Shown here: in pieces, positions 1 to 11,663 of the stretch
How positions within the stretch are numbered: position 1 is the first letter of the stretch
Layout: every line of letters starts with the position of its first letter
Notes under the pieces: generated by a model
What the model saw: only the letters and a program-made list of their open reading frames with translations
Told to the model about the DNA's origin: nothing
Databases searched by the model: none
Made by a program: the position numbers and the translations under genes
NCBI RefSeq assembly: GCF_018446385.1
Contig: NC_055987.1
Span: 5,169,705-5,233,704 of the forward strand
Reading direction: 5' to 3'
Source of the DNA: Zingiber officinale
Lineage: Eukaryota; Streptophyta; Magnoliopsida; Zingiberales; Zingiberaceae
Length of the DNA: 64,000 nucleotides

Positions 1-1016
1 GTTGACAATCAATTGGTAAATCCTAAACTCGGATTCTGAGTTTAGGGTTGAGTAATTGATTGACTCAATCTATTGGCTCATAGCAATCGATTGAGTTAAT
101 CAATTGGGAGTTTATGTCGGAAGCATAGAAGGTGCCTAAATCGATTAGGACAATCAATCGACAATGTTAATCAATTGGGACACTCGATTGGACATTGTTA
201 TACCTGCGAACAGAAACCTTCTGAATCAATTAAGACAATCAATTGGAAGTTGCTTTCTCCGCGAACAAAAGGACCAATCAATTGGAAGCTGACAATCGAT
301 TAGTATGACTCATCAATCAATTGGTCGAGCGAAAAAGAGCCATTTTGTAGGTTTGAACGGTCGAATCTGACATGATAATTGATTGAGAGTAAGGTCAATC
401 AATTGGAAAGTTTTTTTTAAGCTGAAAGTAACCCTAGAAAAGGGGTATCATGGAGATTTGAAGGCACTGATTCTTGAGGGTTTGGGAAGAATGTGCTATT
501 GCATTTTCTATTGATGCAATCATACCCAAAAATTATATAATTATGATGTTTGATTGCATTTAAGATTAGGCAAATGAAAGGAGATCTTACTTGTGCAATA
601 AGTGTGTAGGGGAAAAGTCCTTGTAGGTTGGAGACCGGAAGTAAGACAAGGAAAGTGCAAAATGGTCGAGGACTAGATTCTTGGTAAAAGAAGGAACCTG
701 GACAAATTAAGGATCGGATGCAAAGATAGATGAAGCTTCGAAGACAAGGATGCTCCAAACACAAAAGTCCAATGAACAAGAGGTTTATCTGGTATCAATT
801 AATCTTGAGAAGGCTGAGAAAAGAGCATCAGTTGATTGATATGAAAATCAATTGACTGATACTCTGAAAACACATTCAGATCGGGCTATCAGTCGATTGA
901 TATGGTTTTATCAATCGATTGATGTCTATTTAAAGAAGAATAGAAGCGAATGAGACTCGCGTGTTCTATTTACTGATGAGATCAGTCGATTGATGTTCGA
1001 GGGACTATTGAAAGAA
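1..1016 (-). repeat. Inverted copy of palindrome-array repeat (family C derived)
   Basis: This stretch is the reverse complement of about 14685-15675, running in the same internal order. It carries two motif arrays: CAATCAATTGG-type motifs at about 1-410 and CAGTCGATTGAT-type motifs at about 835-995. Between them lies an ordinary AT-rich segment. At about 1016 it joins the J-domain coding sequence abruptly, so the repeat marks the break that truncated that gene. No coding sequence is supported here apart from the read-through tail of the J-protein fragment. Confidence 0.8.
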
Positions 1017-1357
1017 GAATAGTAGCGGCGGCGGACGGGGTCGGAGAGCACCTCGTAGGCCTCCCGCGCCTCCATGAAGCGCTCCACGTAGCGGCGCTCC
1101 TCCTTGGCGGAGCGGCATGCGTCCGGGTGCCACCGAAGGGCCACCCGTCGGTACGCCGTGCGGATCTCGCTGGACCCGGCGGTCCGGGACACCGAGAGAA
1201 GGTCGTACATCGTGGTCTTCGCCGGAGCGGCGGCGGCGGCAACGGAGGCTGAGACCCTGAGTCGAGGAACAACGACTACTGATGATTTAGTAGCAATTGG
1301 GGAGAAGGAAGATCTGGACAACGAGTTAGAGGGGCATGAAAGTGCCAAAGCTGCCAT
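926..1357 (-). pseudogene. Truncated DnaJ20-like J-protein, fused to repeat sequence (copy 1)
   Basis: Reading frame of 143 codons. Residues 1 to about 112 match the two intact J-protein copies in this window: a plastid transit-like N-terminus (Ala/Ser/Val rich), then a J domain with the HPD tripeptide in the context RWHPDAC and helix IV ending at DPVRRR. After that codon the sequence leaves the gene and reads about 30 codons of the neighbouring palindrome-array repeat before a stop. The glycine/arginine region and the C-terminal NWETQLDGLRRRS segment are missing. The start codon, TATA box (TTTATA at 1417-1422 on the + strand) and about 1.1 kb of upstream DNA are kept, so a transcript is possible. 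A functional J domain cannot be excluded, but a truncated pseudogene is more likely. Confidence 0.8.
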
Positions 1358-2446
1358 TTTGTTTGAGAGAATCTAGTGATCTTGTAGCTATTTAGGGTTC
1401 AGAGATGGCATGGAGATTTATAGAGAGATTGAATTAAGATGGAAAAGGGGAAACCATGCGCTCTTCACGAGTTGCAAGGTTTCTAGAATGATTCCTCTGT
1501 TATTCGAAAATAAAAAATAAAAAAAATTAAATAAAATTAGAGACCATAAGAGTCGATGCGATCGAGTACACGTGTCACCGTCCTGTGTGCGTGACGGTTG
1601 GATTCTCTTCTCCCGGATCCAACCAGCTTCTGATCGCCTGTGCGTGACGGTGGGAATATCTTTTCATAGATTTTTATGTGGACATTGTCGGCGCAAGTCA
1701 CCGTCGGTAGTCGGCTTTTGAAGAATCTAACTCCAAACTGTCGTCTAATTTAATCTTCATTGTTACCGCAATTGGTAACAATAATAAATAAATCGTCAAA
1801 GTTTCTATCAGTTGGGAGGTTGCACCATTTGGCAATTGGCTTAGACTTGGTTGATTGAAAAGTTCATGAAAGTTTCAGTCAATCCAACCGTTGCAATCCA
1901 AAAAGGACCTTAATTCAATAAATTATACTGGAGTGTTTTCTCTTCTACCCGTTTGGAATTTAAAATTTGCTATAAATTTCCGTCAGAAGCTTCCTTCCAC
2001 CATTAGAAGATTCCAACTGAAAATAAAAAAAAATCTATATTATGTTAAATTGATTTCTCAAAAATATAAAACAAACGCATAAGAAATCTTGACAAAAACA
2101 ATTACTAATTAATGTTTTATATATCTTATAATTTCATTTCTTCTTTTATTTCATTGTCTCTTTTTTAATATTTATGTTTCTCATTACATGCAGTTTATAG
2201 GCGTTTGTTGGACTCCCAACTTGCATAGCTACTTGAATACCTAACACATTTTCTTATACTTTTTCTACCATGCCCATGAAAAGGATAAGAAACCTAAACA
2301 CATAACAAAATTGATTTATTGTCATACATACCTTAATATATAAAGTATTTTGTGTTAGTTTGTAGTCCATTAATCTGAAGATCTGCCTTTCGTAACTTAT
2401 TTGCTTTTATTTTTCAATCACCCATATATAATTTTGAAATTAACAC
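1358..2446 (-). promoter_or_regulatory. Duplicated upstream region of J-protein copy 1
   Basis: Reverse complement of about 16330-17427, the upstream region of J-protein copy 2. It keeps the TATA box, the ACACGTGT G-box-like element near 1569, and two CCGTCACGCACA-type motifs (read on the gene strand) at about 1580-1650. Homology fades beyond about 2446. It extends about 0.6 kb further upstream than the part shared with copy 3, so copies 1 and 2 share a longer upstream region. Confidence 0.7.
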
Positions 2447-2849
2447 TTATAGAAGAATCACTTTTTAATTCGGCACAAGTTATTTCGGTACTTAGTAATT
2501 TTGAAATAGTATATAATAACAACTTTGATAATAACACTACAGAAGTAAAAAAATCATGTTTTACTTTGTATTTTAAAAAATATGGGCTTCACTCTTTTTT
2601 TTATAGTATATTACTTTGACATAATATATTTGATGAATTAAAAAGGTAGTTTTAAATTTATAATTTATAGATGCTGAAGTAAAAAGATGAATTAGATAAT
2701 TTCACCTCAGTGCCAAATAAAATACTTAGCGCTCAAAATACTTAGCACTTCTTTTCTCTTACCCTAGCGGCCTGGTTCTTTTTGTCCCTTCCTCTTCCCC
2801 TGGACACTGATCTCTTGTTCCCTTCTCTTCCGAATCCCTTTGTATTTCC
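2447..2849. other. AT-rich sequence, no gene seen; flank of copia insertion
   Basis: No supported gene. The last ~90 bases are pyrimidine rich and continue at 9617 once the copia element is removed, since both sides carry the target duplication TTTCC. The short open frames here have no recognisable domain. Confidence 0.5.
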
Positions 2850-4664
2850 TGTTAGTGAGAGCCCTAGAGCCGATCATGTGATGATTGTTGTATGGACTCG
2901 ATGTATCATATTCCTATATATATATATTTATAAAGACATTTCTTTATGGTCATTATACTTACTTGTATTGGTGCCAAATAATTGAGAATAATAGCTTCCT
3001 TGAGTAGAATGTTATTATCTATATCAATCGATTGGTTGAATTGATAATGAGATGATATAGAGAACACTACTCTTAATCATTCCTAGTCAAGTATTAACAT
3101 TCAGGGACAATGTTAATGCAATGAGACTAGCATGTAGGTCAACTCGATGACTTGATATCACAAGTCATGGATATTAGATATCAAGTTGACACATGGGTAT
3201 GCATTGGAGAATGTATACTGAATGACCCACAATGAGAAAGTATCATGGATCGTTATATGAATGTCATATACTTTCTCATGTGACTATTAGTATGACTATC
3301 AGTCCTTGGACATGAAGTCACCATAGTTCCCTACATAAGGAGTTGCATACTTTGACTTGGTCAAACGTCACTCGTAAATGGGTGGACTATAAAAGCGACT
3401 ACTGGGTATGTAACAAATTATACGGAGGGATGTGAGTGATGTAGAAGGATCTATCCCTCCTATATGACGGGAGTGATATCATGATTCTTGATAGAGTGAG
3501 ACCACTAAGTGCATGGTCATGCCCAAATAAGTCAATATGAGATATTGAACTCATTTGATTAGAGTGAGTCTACTTGGAGTTCAAGACATAGGTTGATGAG
3601 AGGATGACACGGTTTATGCCTCAATTGATCAATTTAGATATCAAGGATAGAAGGACATTGCCACATATTGTGAGAGTCACAATTAATAGTCATAATGGTG
3701 ATGTTGGATCTCGACATTCTTGTAACTTGGGTAGTAATGATGTGTTGCTAGATACCGCTCATTGCTTATGTTTATAAATGGGTTTAGGAGCATTGCCAAC
3801 ATTACAAGAACTTATAGGGTCATACACAAAGGGCAGTTAGATGGAGATTAGGTTCATATGATGGACCAAGAGGATTAGATTCAGGTGATGAATTAAATTG
3901 GATTAAGAATAATCCAAATTAGACTAATTAAGTTTGACTCAATTTGATTCATATGTCGAATGAGTCTAATTTAGACTATGATTCATTGAATCAATTTAAA
4001 CCAATGAATAGAGATTCATTAAATTAAATTGATTTGAGTCAAAGGATAGATTTGATCAACCATGGGAGATAAGAGGTCAAGTTTGACTTGACTTGAGAGG
4101 GAAGATGAAGGGTCAAGTTTGACTTGACCAAATGCCACTTTATTGTGACTTGGCATAGGTCGCCAATGATGATGTTCCACATCATCAAGGCTACATCATT
4201 TTGTGTCACCTCATGAGGAAGACCAAGAGTCATGATTCTTGGTATTATATAGAGGTATAAAATGCTCTAATAAGTGGCCGACCACAATGGGTGAAGCAAG
4301 GGTGTGATTATTCAAGGTCTCTTCTTCTTCCTCTCTTCTTTTCTCTCCTTCTCCTCCATTGCCGAGACCTCTCAAGAGTGCTAGCACACTCTAAGTGGTT
4401 CTCTCCACCTTTTGTCTGTGTGAATACGTGTAGAGGAGTGTACACTTGACATTCTACGAGATCCGACAACCATTTGGACGAGTGGGATAAGCGAAGGGCA
4501 TCGCTACAAGGGTAATACTTCTTTTTCATGTAGATCTAAGGTAGATCTAGTGTAGACAAACATGTACTTGAATATTTTATTTATCGATTTTGGCACGGAT
4601 CCATGGCTAGCTTCGAGGTTTCCGCAACGTAAAAAGCGATTTTTACGGCTCGAGATTGCTGACA
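2850..4664 (+). repeat. 5' LTR of copia family A (1.8 kb)
   Basis: Begins TGTTAGT and ends GCTGACA. Positions from about 3562 to 4664 recur in the same order at 8514-9616 with few changes. A more diverged full copy lies at 59359-61138. The segment about 4230-4530 includes a pyrimidine-rich leader with CTCTTCTTCC runs. No gene is supported; open frames inside it are incidental. Confidence 0.85.
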
Positions 4665-4665
4665 G

Positions 4666-4680
4666 TGGTATCAGAGTCAC
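4666..4680 (+). other. Primer-binding site, tRNA-iMet type
   Basis: TGGTATCAGAGTCA lies two bases after the end of the 5' LTR. Copia elements commonly use TGGTATCAGAGC, complementary to the 3' end of initiator methionine tRNA. One base differs from that consensus. Confidence 0.85.
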
Positions 4681-5905
4681 GTGCGAAGCTTGTTCATGTT
4701 TGTATTTGTTATTACGAAAAGGTTTCAGATCTGTAAGTTTCTATAATTTTTATACTTTTATGGATTTTGTGAGTATTTTTCTTGTAGAGGCGAAGCAACA
4801 AGTGCTTGGACATTTATAGGCTTCAAATACCGAGAAAAACCTTCCGAAACGATAAGGTCTCGCCCAAACAAAATTATTTTTTTGGGACAGTGACTTAAGG
4901 CGCTATTAGATCAGTTTGGGACACTCACGATATTCATTTCGCGAGAAGGGGCACTGCCCCTAACCCCGCAAGGGGCATTGTCTCGCGATCGTGCCCGAAA
5001 ATCGCTAAACGGGACCACCGAGGAGTTGACTTATAAAATTGATAAAACGGTAGTAAAATTATAGAAATTTATGTAAAATACATAATTTAGAATTATGTAT
5101 GATATTGTGATGGTCATGACCTAAAAACCCCAATGTGATTGGTTAAAATTGTGTTGTAATTCATAATTTGGCCTGTGCGTTATTTTAGTATTGTGCGTGT
5201 TGTATATGATATGCGACCTGCGCGTCGTGCCTCCCTTATTATGTTCTTGTTGTAAATAAATTTTAGACTCGAATGTAACTCGAGTTTCATATCTTATGTG
5301 TATGTGATGCATGCTAATGTAGGGTAATTAGTGTCTTAATGCGTATATGATACACATTCATGATTAGATTAGATCTTAATCAAGTCAACTCGAAATGCCT
5401 ACCAAGTTTTAATACCCATCACTACCTCGATCATTTGTTGTTGTTGAATCTGTCAAAGTAGAGCAACGCATATTATCTTGGTAGGGTGCGGAGGGACAAT
5501 CTTGGTCCCGCCTATCAAAGCTTGGGTGAGAACAAACTCAATTAGATTGAGTATAACTAGTTAACTCAATTGGATCGGGTAAAACTATAAACATTTTCGA
5601 ACGGTTGGGAAAATATTATAAACAAGAGTTGCATAAAGATGTAATTGGTAATTAGTTATCTACCGATTATATTAAGTCTTGGGTGATTTAGCCAAAGCTA
5701 ACTCAAGGCGTAGTATGATGTGGATCTTGTCCCGCGAGAATTATAGCTAATTGGTATGAATCTAGTAGTGTGATTTGACCACATCCATGACTTGATTCTA
5801 CAAAAGTCCTATAATTCAGTGGGAGCATCATTTAGTTAAAGGTCTAATTAAATGATAAGTGGAATATGATATTTACTTTCTGCTTTATTTATGTTGTAGA
5901 TTGTC
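4681..5905 (+). other. Untranslated leader of copia element A
   Basis: Non-coding DNA between the primer-binding site and the gag start. No recognisable gene. Contains a GC-rich stretch at about 4940-5010 with near-repeated GGGGCACTG/GGGGCATTG motifs. Otherwise AT rich. Confidence 0.6.
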
Positions 5906-7083
5906 ATGTTGACGAACACGAACATTTTCTCCTTGCGTTCTGTCCTTGACAAGGAAAAGCTTAATGAGCTAATTTCTTGGACTGGTACAGGAATATGAGA
6001 ATCGTTCTCACACAAGAAAGAAAATTGTACGTCCTGGAGCAGCCCATTCCGGAGGCACCTCCTGCCACTGCCACGCGAGCCGACCGAGATGTTTATAAGA
6101 AACATCAAGATGATGCATTAGATGTGTCATGCCTCATGCTCGCAACCATGAACTCTGAGCTTCAGAAGCAACACGAGTTGATGACTACTTATGATATGAT
6201 TGAACATCTTCGTCAACTATATCAAAGACAGGCAAGGCACGAGAGATTCGAGATCTCTAAGGCACTGTTTCAGTGCAAGATGCAAGATGGGACTCCTGTA
6301 GGTCCATATGTACTCAAGATGATTGGGTACATAGAGAACCTACAGAGGTTGGGATTCCCACTTGGCCAAGAATTGGCCACTGACTTGATCTTGCAATCCT
6401 TGCCAGAAAGTTACAGTCGATTTGCCATAAATTACAACATGAACAAAATTGATAAGTCACTGCCTGAGCTGCTAAGCATGTTGCGAATTGCTGAGCTCAA
6501 CCTTAAGAAGGTAAAGCCCAACTCCATTTTGATGGTGCAAAAGCATAAAGGCAAGGACAAGCCTAAAAGTAAGGGAAAGTTCCAAGTCAAGGGCAAAGAC
6601 AAGGTAATGAAACCTAAAGGAGGGGTTGCCAAGGATGCTACCTGCTTCCACTGCGGTCAGATCGGGCACTGGAAGAGGAACTGCAAAGGATACCTGGAAG
6701 ATCTTAAGAAGAAGAGAAATGAGATTTCTACTTCAGGTATATATGTTATAGAAGTCAATCTTTCTATTTCTTCATCGTGGGTATTAGATACCGGATGTGC
6801 TTCTCACATTTGTATTAGTGTATAGGCGCTGAGAAATAGCAAGACATTGACGAAGGGCGAGGTGGATCTACGAGTAGGCAATGGAGCACAGGTTGCTGCT
6901 GTTGCTGTATGAACTTACTTTCTATCTCTGCCCTCTGGGCTTGTACTAGAATTAGATGAATGTTGTTATGTGCATGTTCTCACAAAGAACATCATTTCAA
7001 TCTCTTGTTTAGACAAGAAAGACTTTTCATTTATGATAAAGAACAAATGTTGTTTCATTTATTTAAACAATATGTTCTAATTT
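5906..7083 (+). pseudogene. Copia gag-protease, frameshifted and truncated
   Basis: Gag probably starts at the ATG at 5906. About 25 codons on, the frame shifts near 5975-5992 and the rest continues in another frame (5977-6825). That frame holds a UBN2-type gag core, a Lys-rich stretch, a CCHC zinc knuckle (CFHCGQIGHWKRNC) and the start of the aspartic protease (SSWVLDTGCASHIC). After a stop near 6825, protease sequence is still readable to about 7080, with nonsense changes, before the LTR-B insertion. The product would package element RNA into virus-like particles and process Gag-Pol. It is inactive as it stands. Confidence 0.85.
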
Positions 7084-8513
7084 TTTGGTTGGTCCTAGGA
7101 AGATCGTACCGGTTCCACTGTACAAAAATTTTGCACAAGTGTCAAACCTTTCCTAAACAACGTATTGTGTTCTTTAGAAATTAAATTAGGAATCACAAAC
7201 AGAACTTAACATTATTGATTCCAAATTTAACTTATCTGTTCTTAATGGTTTAGACTTAGATCGCAAGCGGAACTTAACACTATTGATCCAAGTCCAACCT
7301 ATGTTACAAAGTTAATTAAATATTTATTTCTAAAATCGGCTCCCAGGTCAAACATGGCGAGGTACTAGGCCTTCTTGGGTATGGGATCATCCACCACTGC
7401 CTCGACAAAGCCTTTAATATAAATTCAATATTTAATTTCCTAAAATAATATTAAGTTTAACCAAAAAGAACAATCGAATCACAAATTCGAAAAACAAAAC
7501 AAAAAGCATAAACTCGAATTACAAATTCGAAACTCTAGAATCATATACCTCTTGTGTTTGGTATTTCCAAAAATAACTATACAAAGAAAACTAGATGATG
7601 CGGAAAACAATTACTAGTTATACTTTTCTTTGTAAGCAAATAACCTCTTGATCTTTTACCGTATTTCTCTTCTAATCTCAGACGTTGTGTGGGCAATGAT
7701 TTTCCGAGATGAGAACCACCCAAGCCCTTCTTCTCCAAGCAAGTTTCGGCCACCACAAAAAACTCCAAGAGATGTGAGGTTCGACCACCACCACCAAGCT
7801 CCAAGAGATGCTAGAAACAAAACCTCCTTTCTCTCCTTCTTCTCTTAGCTAGAACTGGCCACCATCAAAAGCTCAAAGAGAAAGATGAAACCGACCACTA
7901 AAGAAGAAGAGAAGAGGAGAGGGAGCCCCTCTAGGGGCGGCCACACCAAGGAGGAAAAGAGAGGAATAAATAGAATAGAGTTCGTTCTCATGAAGACACC
8001 TCTACCCCCTCTTTTATAATCCTTGGTCTTGGCAAATAAGGAAATTTAAATAAAACTTTCTTAATTCCTTTGCCATGAAAAGGAAAATTTATTTAATTAA
8101 AAATTAATTTCCTTTTCATTATTAACATGGACGACCACCTTCTAATCCCAAACAAGGAGAGTTTTAATTAACACAAGAATTAAAACTTCCTAATTTGTTT
8201 CCGGAAATTTATAAAAATTTCTTCAATAATTTTTCCCTTTATGGTGGATTGTAAAAGAAAATTTTATAAATTAAAATCTTTCTTTTAAACATGTAGATGA
8301 TTTTCAAAAAGGAAAGTTATCTCTAAAAATTAAAATCTCCTTTCAATCTACAAATAAGGAAAGATATCAAATCTTTTCTTAATCTTTGGTAGAAACTTAT
8401 AAAAAGAAATATTTAATTTTTAAACTCTCTTTTAAATCATGAACATGGTTAAAAAAGGAAAGTTTTCTCAAAATTAAAATCTACCTTTCAATCTACAAAT
8501 ATTTGTCAAGGAA
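7084..8513 (-). mobile_element. LTR fragment of family B inside copia A
   Basis: Starts with a degraded TGTTGGTTGCT terminus and the diagnostic run GGTTCCACTGTACAAAAATT, as in the family-B LTRs at 33597, 33847 and 62968. It then follows the AT-rich body of that family, with repeated AAATTAAAATC/AAATTTCC segments. It ends at about 8513, where it fuses into the middle of the family-A 3' LTR. Only about 1.4 kb of the usual 2.4 kb is present, so insertion was followed by a deletion that also removed the copia pol region. The junction GTGAGTCTAC is shared with the A LTR, suggesting microhomology. Confidence 0.8.
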
Positions 8514-9616
8514 AGTGAGTCTACTTGGAGTTCAAGACATAGGTTGATTAGAGGATGACACGGTCTATGCCTCAATTGATCAATATAGATGTCAAGGATA
8601 GAAGGGCATTGTCACATATTGTGAGAGTCACAATTAGTAATCACAATGGTGATGTTGGATCTCAACATTCTTGTAACTTGGGTAGTAATGATGTGTTGCT
8701 AGATACCGCTCATTGCTTATGTTTCTAAATGAGTTTAGGAGCATTGCCAACGTTACAAGAACCTATAAGGTCACACACAAAGGGCAGTTAGATGGAGATT
8801 AAGTTCATATGATGGACCAAGAGGATTAGGTTCAGGTGATGAACCAAATTGGATTAAGAGTAATCCAAATTAGACTAATTGAGTTTAACTCAATTTGATT
8901 CATGTGTCGAATGAGTCTAATTTAGACTATAATTCATTGAGTCAATTTAAAACAATGAATAGAGATTCATTAAATTAAATTGATTTGAGTCAAAGGGTAG
9001 ATTTGATCAACCATGAGAGATAAGAGGTCAAGTTTGACTTGACTTGAGAGGGAAGATGAAGGCTCAAGTTTGACTTGACCAAATACCACTTCATTGTGAC
9101 TTGGCATGGGCCGGCCAATGATGATGTTCCACATCATCAAGGCTACATCATTGTATGCCACCTCATGAGGAAGACCAAGAGTCATGACTCTTGATATTAC
9201 ATGAAGGTATAAAATGCTCTAATAAGTGGTCGGCCACAATGGGTGAAGCAAGGGTGTGATTATTCAAGGTCTCTTCTTCTTCCTCTCTTCTTTTCTCTCC
9301 TTCTCCTCAATTGCCGAGACCTCTCAAGAGTGCTAGCACACTCTAAGTGGTTCTCTCCACCTTTTGTCTGTGTGGATACGTGTAGAAGAGTGTACACTTG
9401 ACACTCTACGAGATCCGACAACCATTTGGACAAAGGGGATAAGCGAAGGGCATCGCTACAAGGGTAATACTTCTTTTTCATGTAGATCTAAGGTAGATCT
9501 AGTGTAGACAAACATGTACATGAATATTTTATTTATCGATCTTCGCACGGATCCGTGGCTAGCTTCGAGGTTTTCGCAACGCAAAAAGTGATTTTTGCAG
9601 CTCGAAATTGCTAACA
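8514..9616 (+). repeat. Truncated 3' LTR of copia family A
   Basis: Matches about 3562-4664 of the 5' LTR. Ends GCTAACA at 9616, followed by target duplication TTTCC. The first ~700 bases of the LTR are deleted. Confidence 0.88.
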
Positions 9617-10696
9617 TTTCCTCCATGGTTTCTTTATCTCTTTTGCAGTCTTTTCTTTGTTTTATTCTGGTGCTTTTCTTGTCTGCTCGTTGATGGGTCT
9701 TCTTCTTTACCCCTATCTATGCGCAGGTCTCTTGCTTCCCTCAGCATCGCATCTGACCTTCTAATAATCGAGCGACCGGCGCTTCGCTAGCGGCTTTCGT
9801 TCCCCTCTCGAAGCTTTTCCGCAAGTGTCGTTGCTTTTGCTGCACCGTCCTCAAAGAAGACGCCCCTCCAGAGGAAATGCCGGTAAAGTCCAAGTGAGGG
9901 AGTCGGCGTAGCTATTGAAGAAATTCCTAGTGCGTTCTCTGCTTCTCCTTCATCTTCCGGATAGGTAAAACCCTCTTTGCTGCAACAGGGTAGGGTCCAT
10001 TTGGGAACATAATAGTGGTGCATTAGGGGACCTGTCACACAACAGCCATTTTCAATAGCGTGTATCGTGTCGATGTAGCTCTCCCCTTTCTCAAACAAGG
10101 TAATGCATATTTGTGTTTGTTTTTAGTAGATTTCTTGTAGGGCATCTGTGATTCTTTGAATCAAAGATCGAACTATTTCATATCCAAAACAATCCGCTTC
10201 TTTTATGAAGTTGCTCTTTATGTTGAATCTAATTTATGCTAGCTGGATTCTTCTATGACCCCTAGCACTAGACAAACTATGTGACCACAACATGGTACGA
10301 GGCTAGATCTATCAGGCTCATGATTTTTAAAAGCACAAATGTTTGCTTGGACAAACATCTCTAAAACCTAAACATGTGGGATGTGCTATGAGTATTTTTG
10401 GTATCACCAAATTAAACACTTGTTTCTTCTTGTGTTCATGTTTGCTCTTCCTTTGCTACCTATCTCAATAGAATGTGATCACAATGCACCATGTGGAATT
10501 GGATAAACAAATGAGTTATATCTTATCTTTTGCTTTAACAAATATAGTTTGCCTTGCTTGTGTGACAAATGTCATGACAGTCGCGGTATATGATTTTTCA
10601 CTACATGACAAATTTCATCTAGAGCACTCATTTAATCTCCTTTCCTCATCTCTTCATGTGTAAAGCTATATAATATATTTTTATGAATCTTGATAG
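9617..10696. other. Flanking DNA with no recognised gene
   Basis: Continues the sequence interrupted at 2849. A 103-codon open frame on the minus strand (9787-10098) and a 62-codon frame (10475-10663 +) show no domain I recognise. The DNA directly before 10697 ends in a plausible intron acceptor (TTGATAG) for the following Ca2+-ATPase fragment. Confidence 0.45.
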
Positions 10697-11230
10697 GTAA
10701 CAATAGTGGCTATTGCATTGGTTGAAGGGCTTCCATTGGCTGTTACCTTAATGTGTGTATATAGTCTTTTTTACAAACTAAACTAAATCATTTGTATTTT
10801 CTTATGTCTAAATTTGTTATTCTCTATACATCATCTTGTCTTATTCTATACGGAAGATGATGACAGACAAAGCCTTGGTAAATATACATCTTACATTTGA
10901 TTGAGAAGTGATTCATGAACATGTGCTTTAAGTAGTTCTTACGTGTTATTTAACAGGTAAGAAGGCTTTCAGCATGTGAAACTATGGGTTCAGCAACAAC
11001 TATTTGTAGCGACAAGACTAGAACTTTGACCTTGAATCAGGTTTGCTTATTTTTTTCAAGATTAACTTTTCCTGTCATTTCAGTAATGGATGCGTACATT
11101 AATTGACATAATCCATGTTCAATATTCCATGATAGTTTTCCTTTCATTGGATTATTGACACATCAAGCTTTGTTGTTCTTAGATGACCATTGTGGGGGCA
11201 TCTGTTGGTGGAAGAAAAATAGTTCCCCAG
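10697..11230 (+). pseudogene. Fragment of ACA-type plasma-membrane/ER Ca2+-ATPase (P2B)
   Basis: Four exon-like pieces in the correct order: about 10697-10750 (VTIVAIALVEGLPLAVTL), 10829-10876 (YSIRKMMTDKAL), 10957-11040 ([20 protein letters not shown]...) and 11182-11230 (MTIVGASVGGRKIVP). They are split by intron-like DNA with AG acceptors. This matches the M4/phosphorylation-site core of autoinhibited Ca2+ pumps. Two hallmark residues are lost: the PEGLP calcium-site motif reads VEGLP, and the phosphorylation motif DKTGT reads DKTRT. The large N- and C-terminal parts are absent. It is therefore a gene fragment, perhaps captured by a transposon, given the C48-protease pieces just downstream. 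Confidence 0.8.
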
Positions 11231-11663
11231 ATAGTGCTGAATCAATATCTTCTACTGTGTGCTCTTTTTTGATTGAGGGGATTGCTTAAAACACAACAAC
11301 AATATTTCTTCAATGTTTTTTTATTATTCTTCATTATATTTTAGATCTTGTGTCTGAATCTTAATTTAGTGTACATATATGTTTTTAAAGTTATTTCAAT
11401 ACTTAAGACATTTCAATCATTACTTCTATTAGTATTTGGGAGTGATATTACTTTTTCATGTTACTCATCGATTCATTTTTATTGTCCTAATGTTTTAACA
11501 CAATTTGTCTATAGATAAATCTATAAATTCAGATAGGTTCTTATTATTTCTAGTAAATTACGATATGTATTGTGCGAAGATATGAATGACTAGCTCTTAT
11601 TATTTTGATTGTGCCTTTTGCATTACCTTTTCAATTTTATTATAGAGTAATTTAAAAAAAAAG

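Larger units (their letters stand above)
2850..9616 (+). mobile_element. Degenerate Ty1/copia retrotransposon (family A), target duplication TTTCC
   Basis: Seen directly: an LTR starting TGTTAGT at 2850 and ending CA at 4664, a tRNA-iMet-type primer site, a gag-protease region, and a partial second LTR ending CA at 9616. The five bases before the element (2845-2849) and after it (9617-9621) are both TTTCC, which fixes both boundaries. Integrase, reverse transcriptase and RNase H are missing. Their place is taken by a fragment of a different LTR (family B, 7083-8513), and the 5' part of the 3' LTR is deleted. The element is dead. Confidence 0.9.

Noticed and set aside
9787-10098. 103-codon frame upstream of the Ca2+-ATPase fragment
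   Set aside because: No recognisable domain, opposite strand to the fragment, and no codon or homology support within the window; left as unresolved flank.
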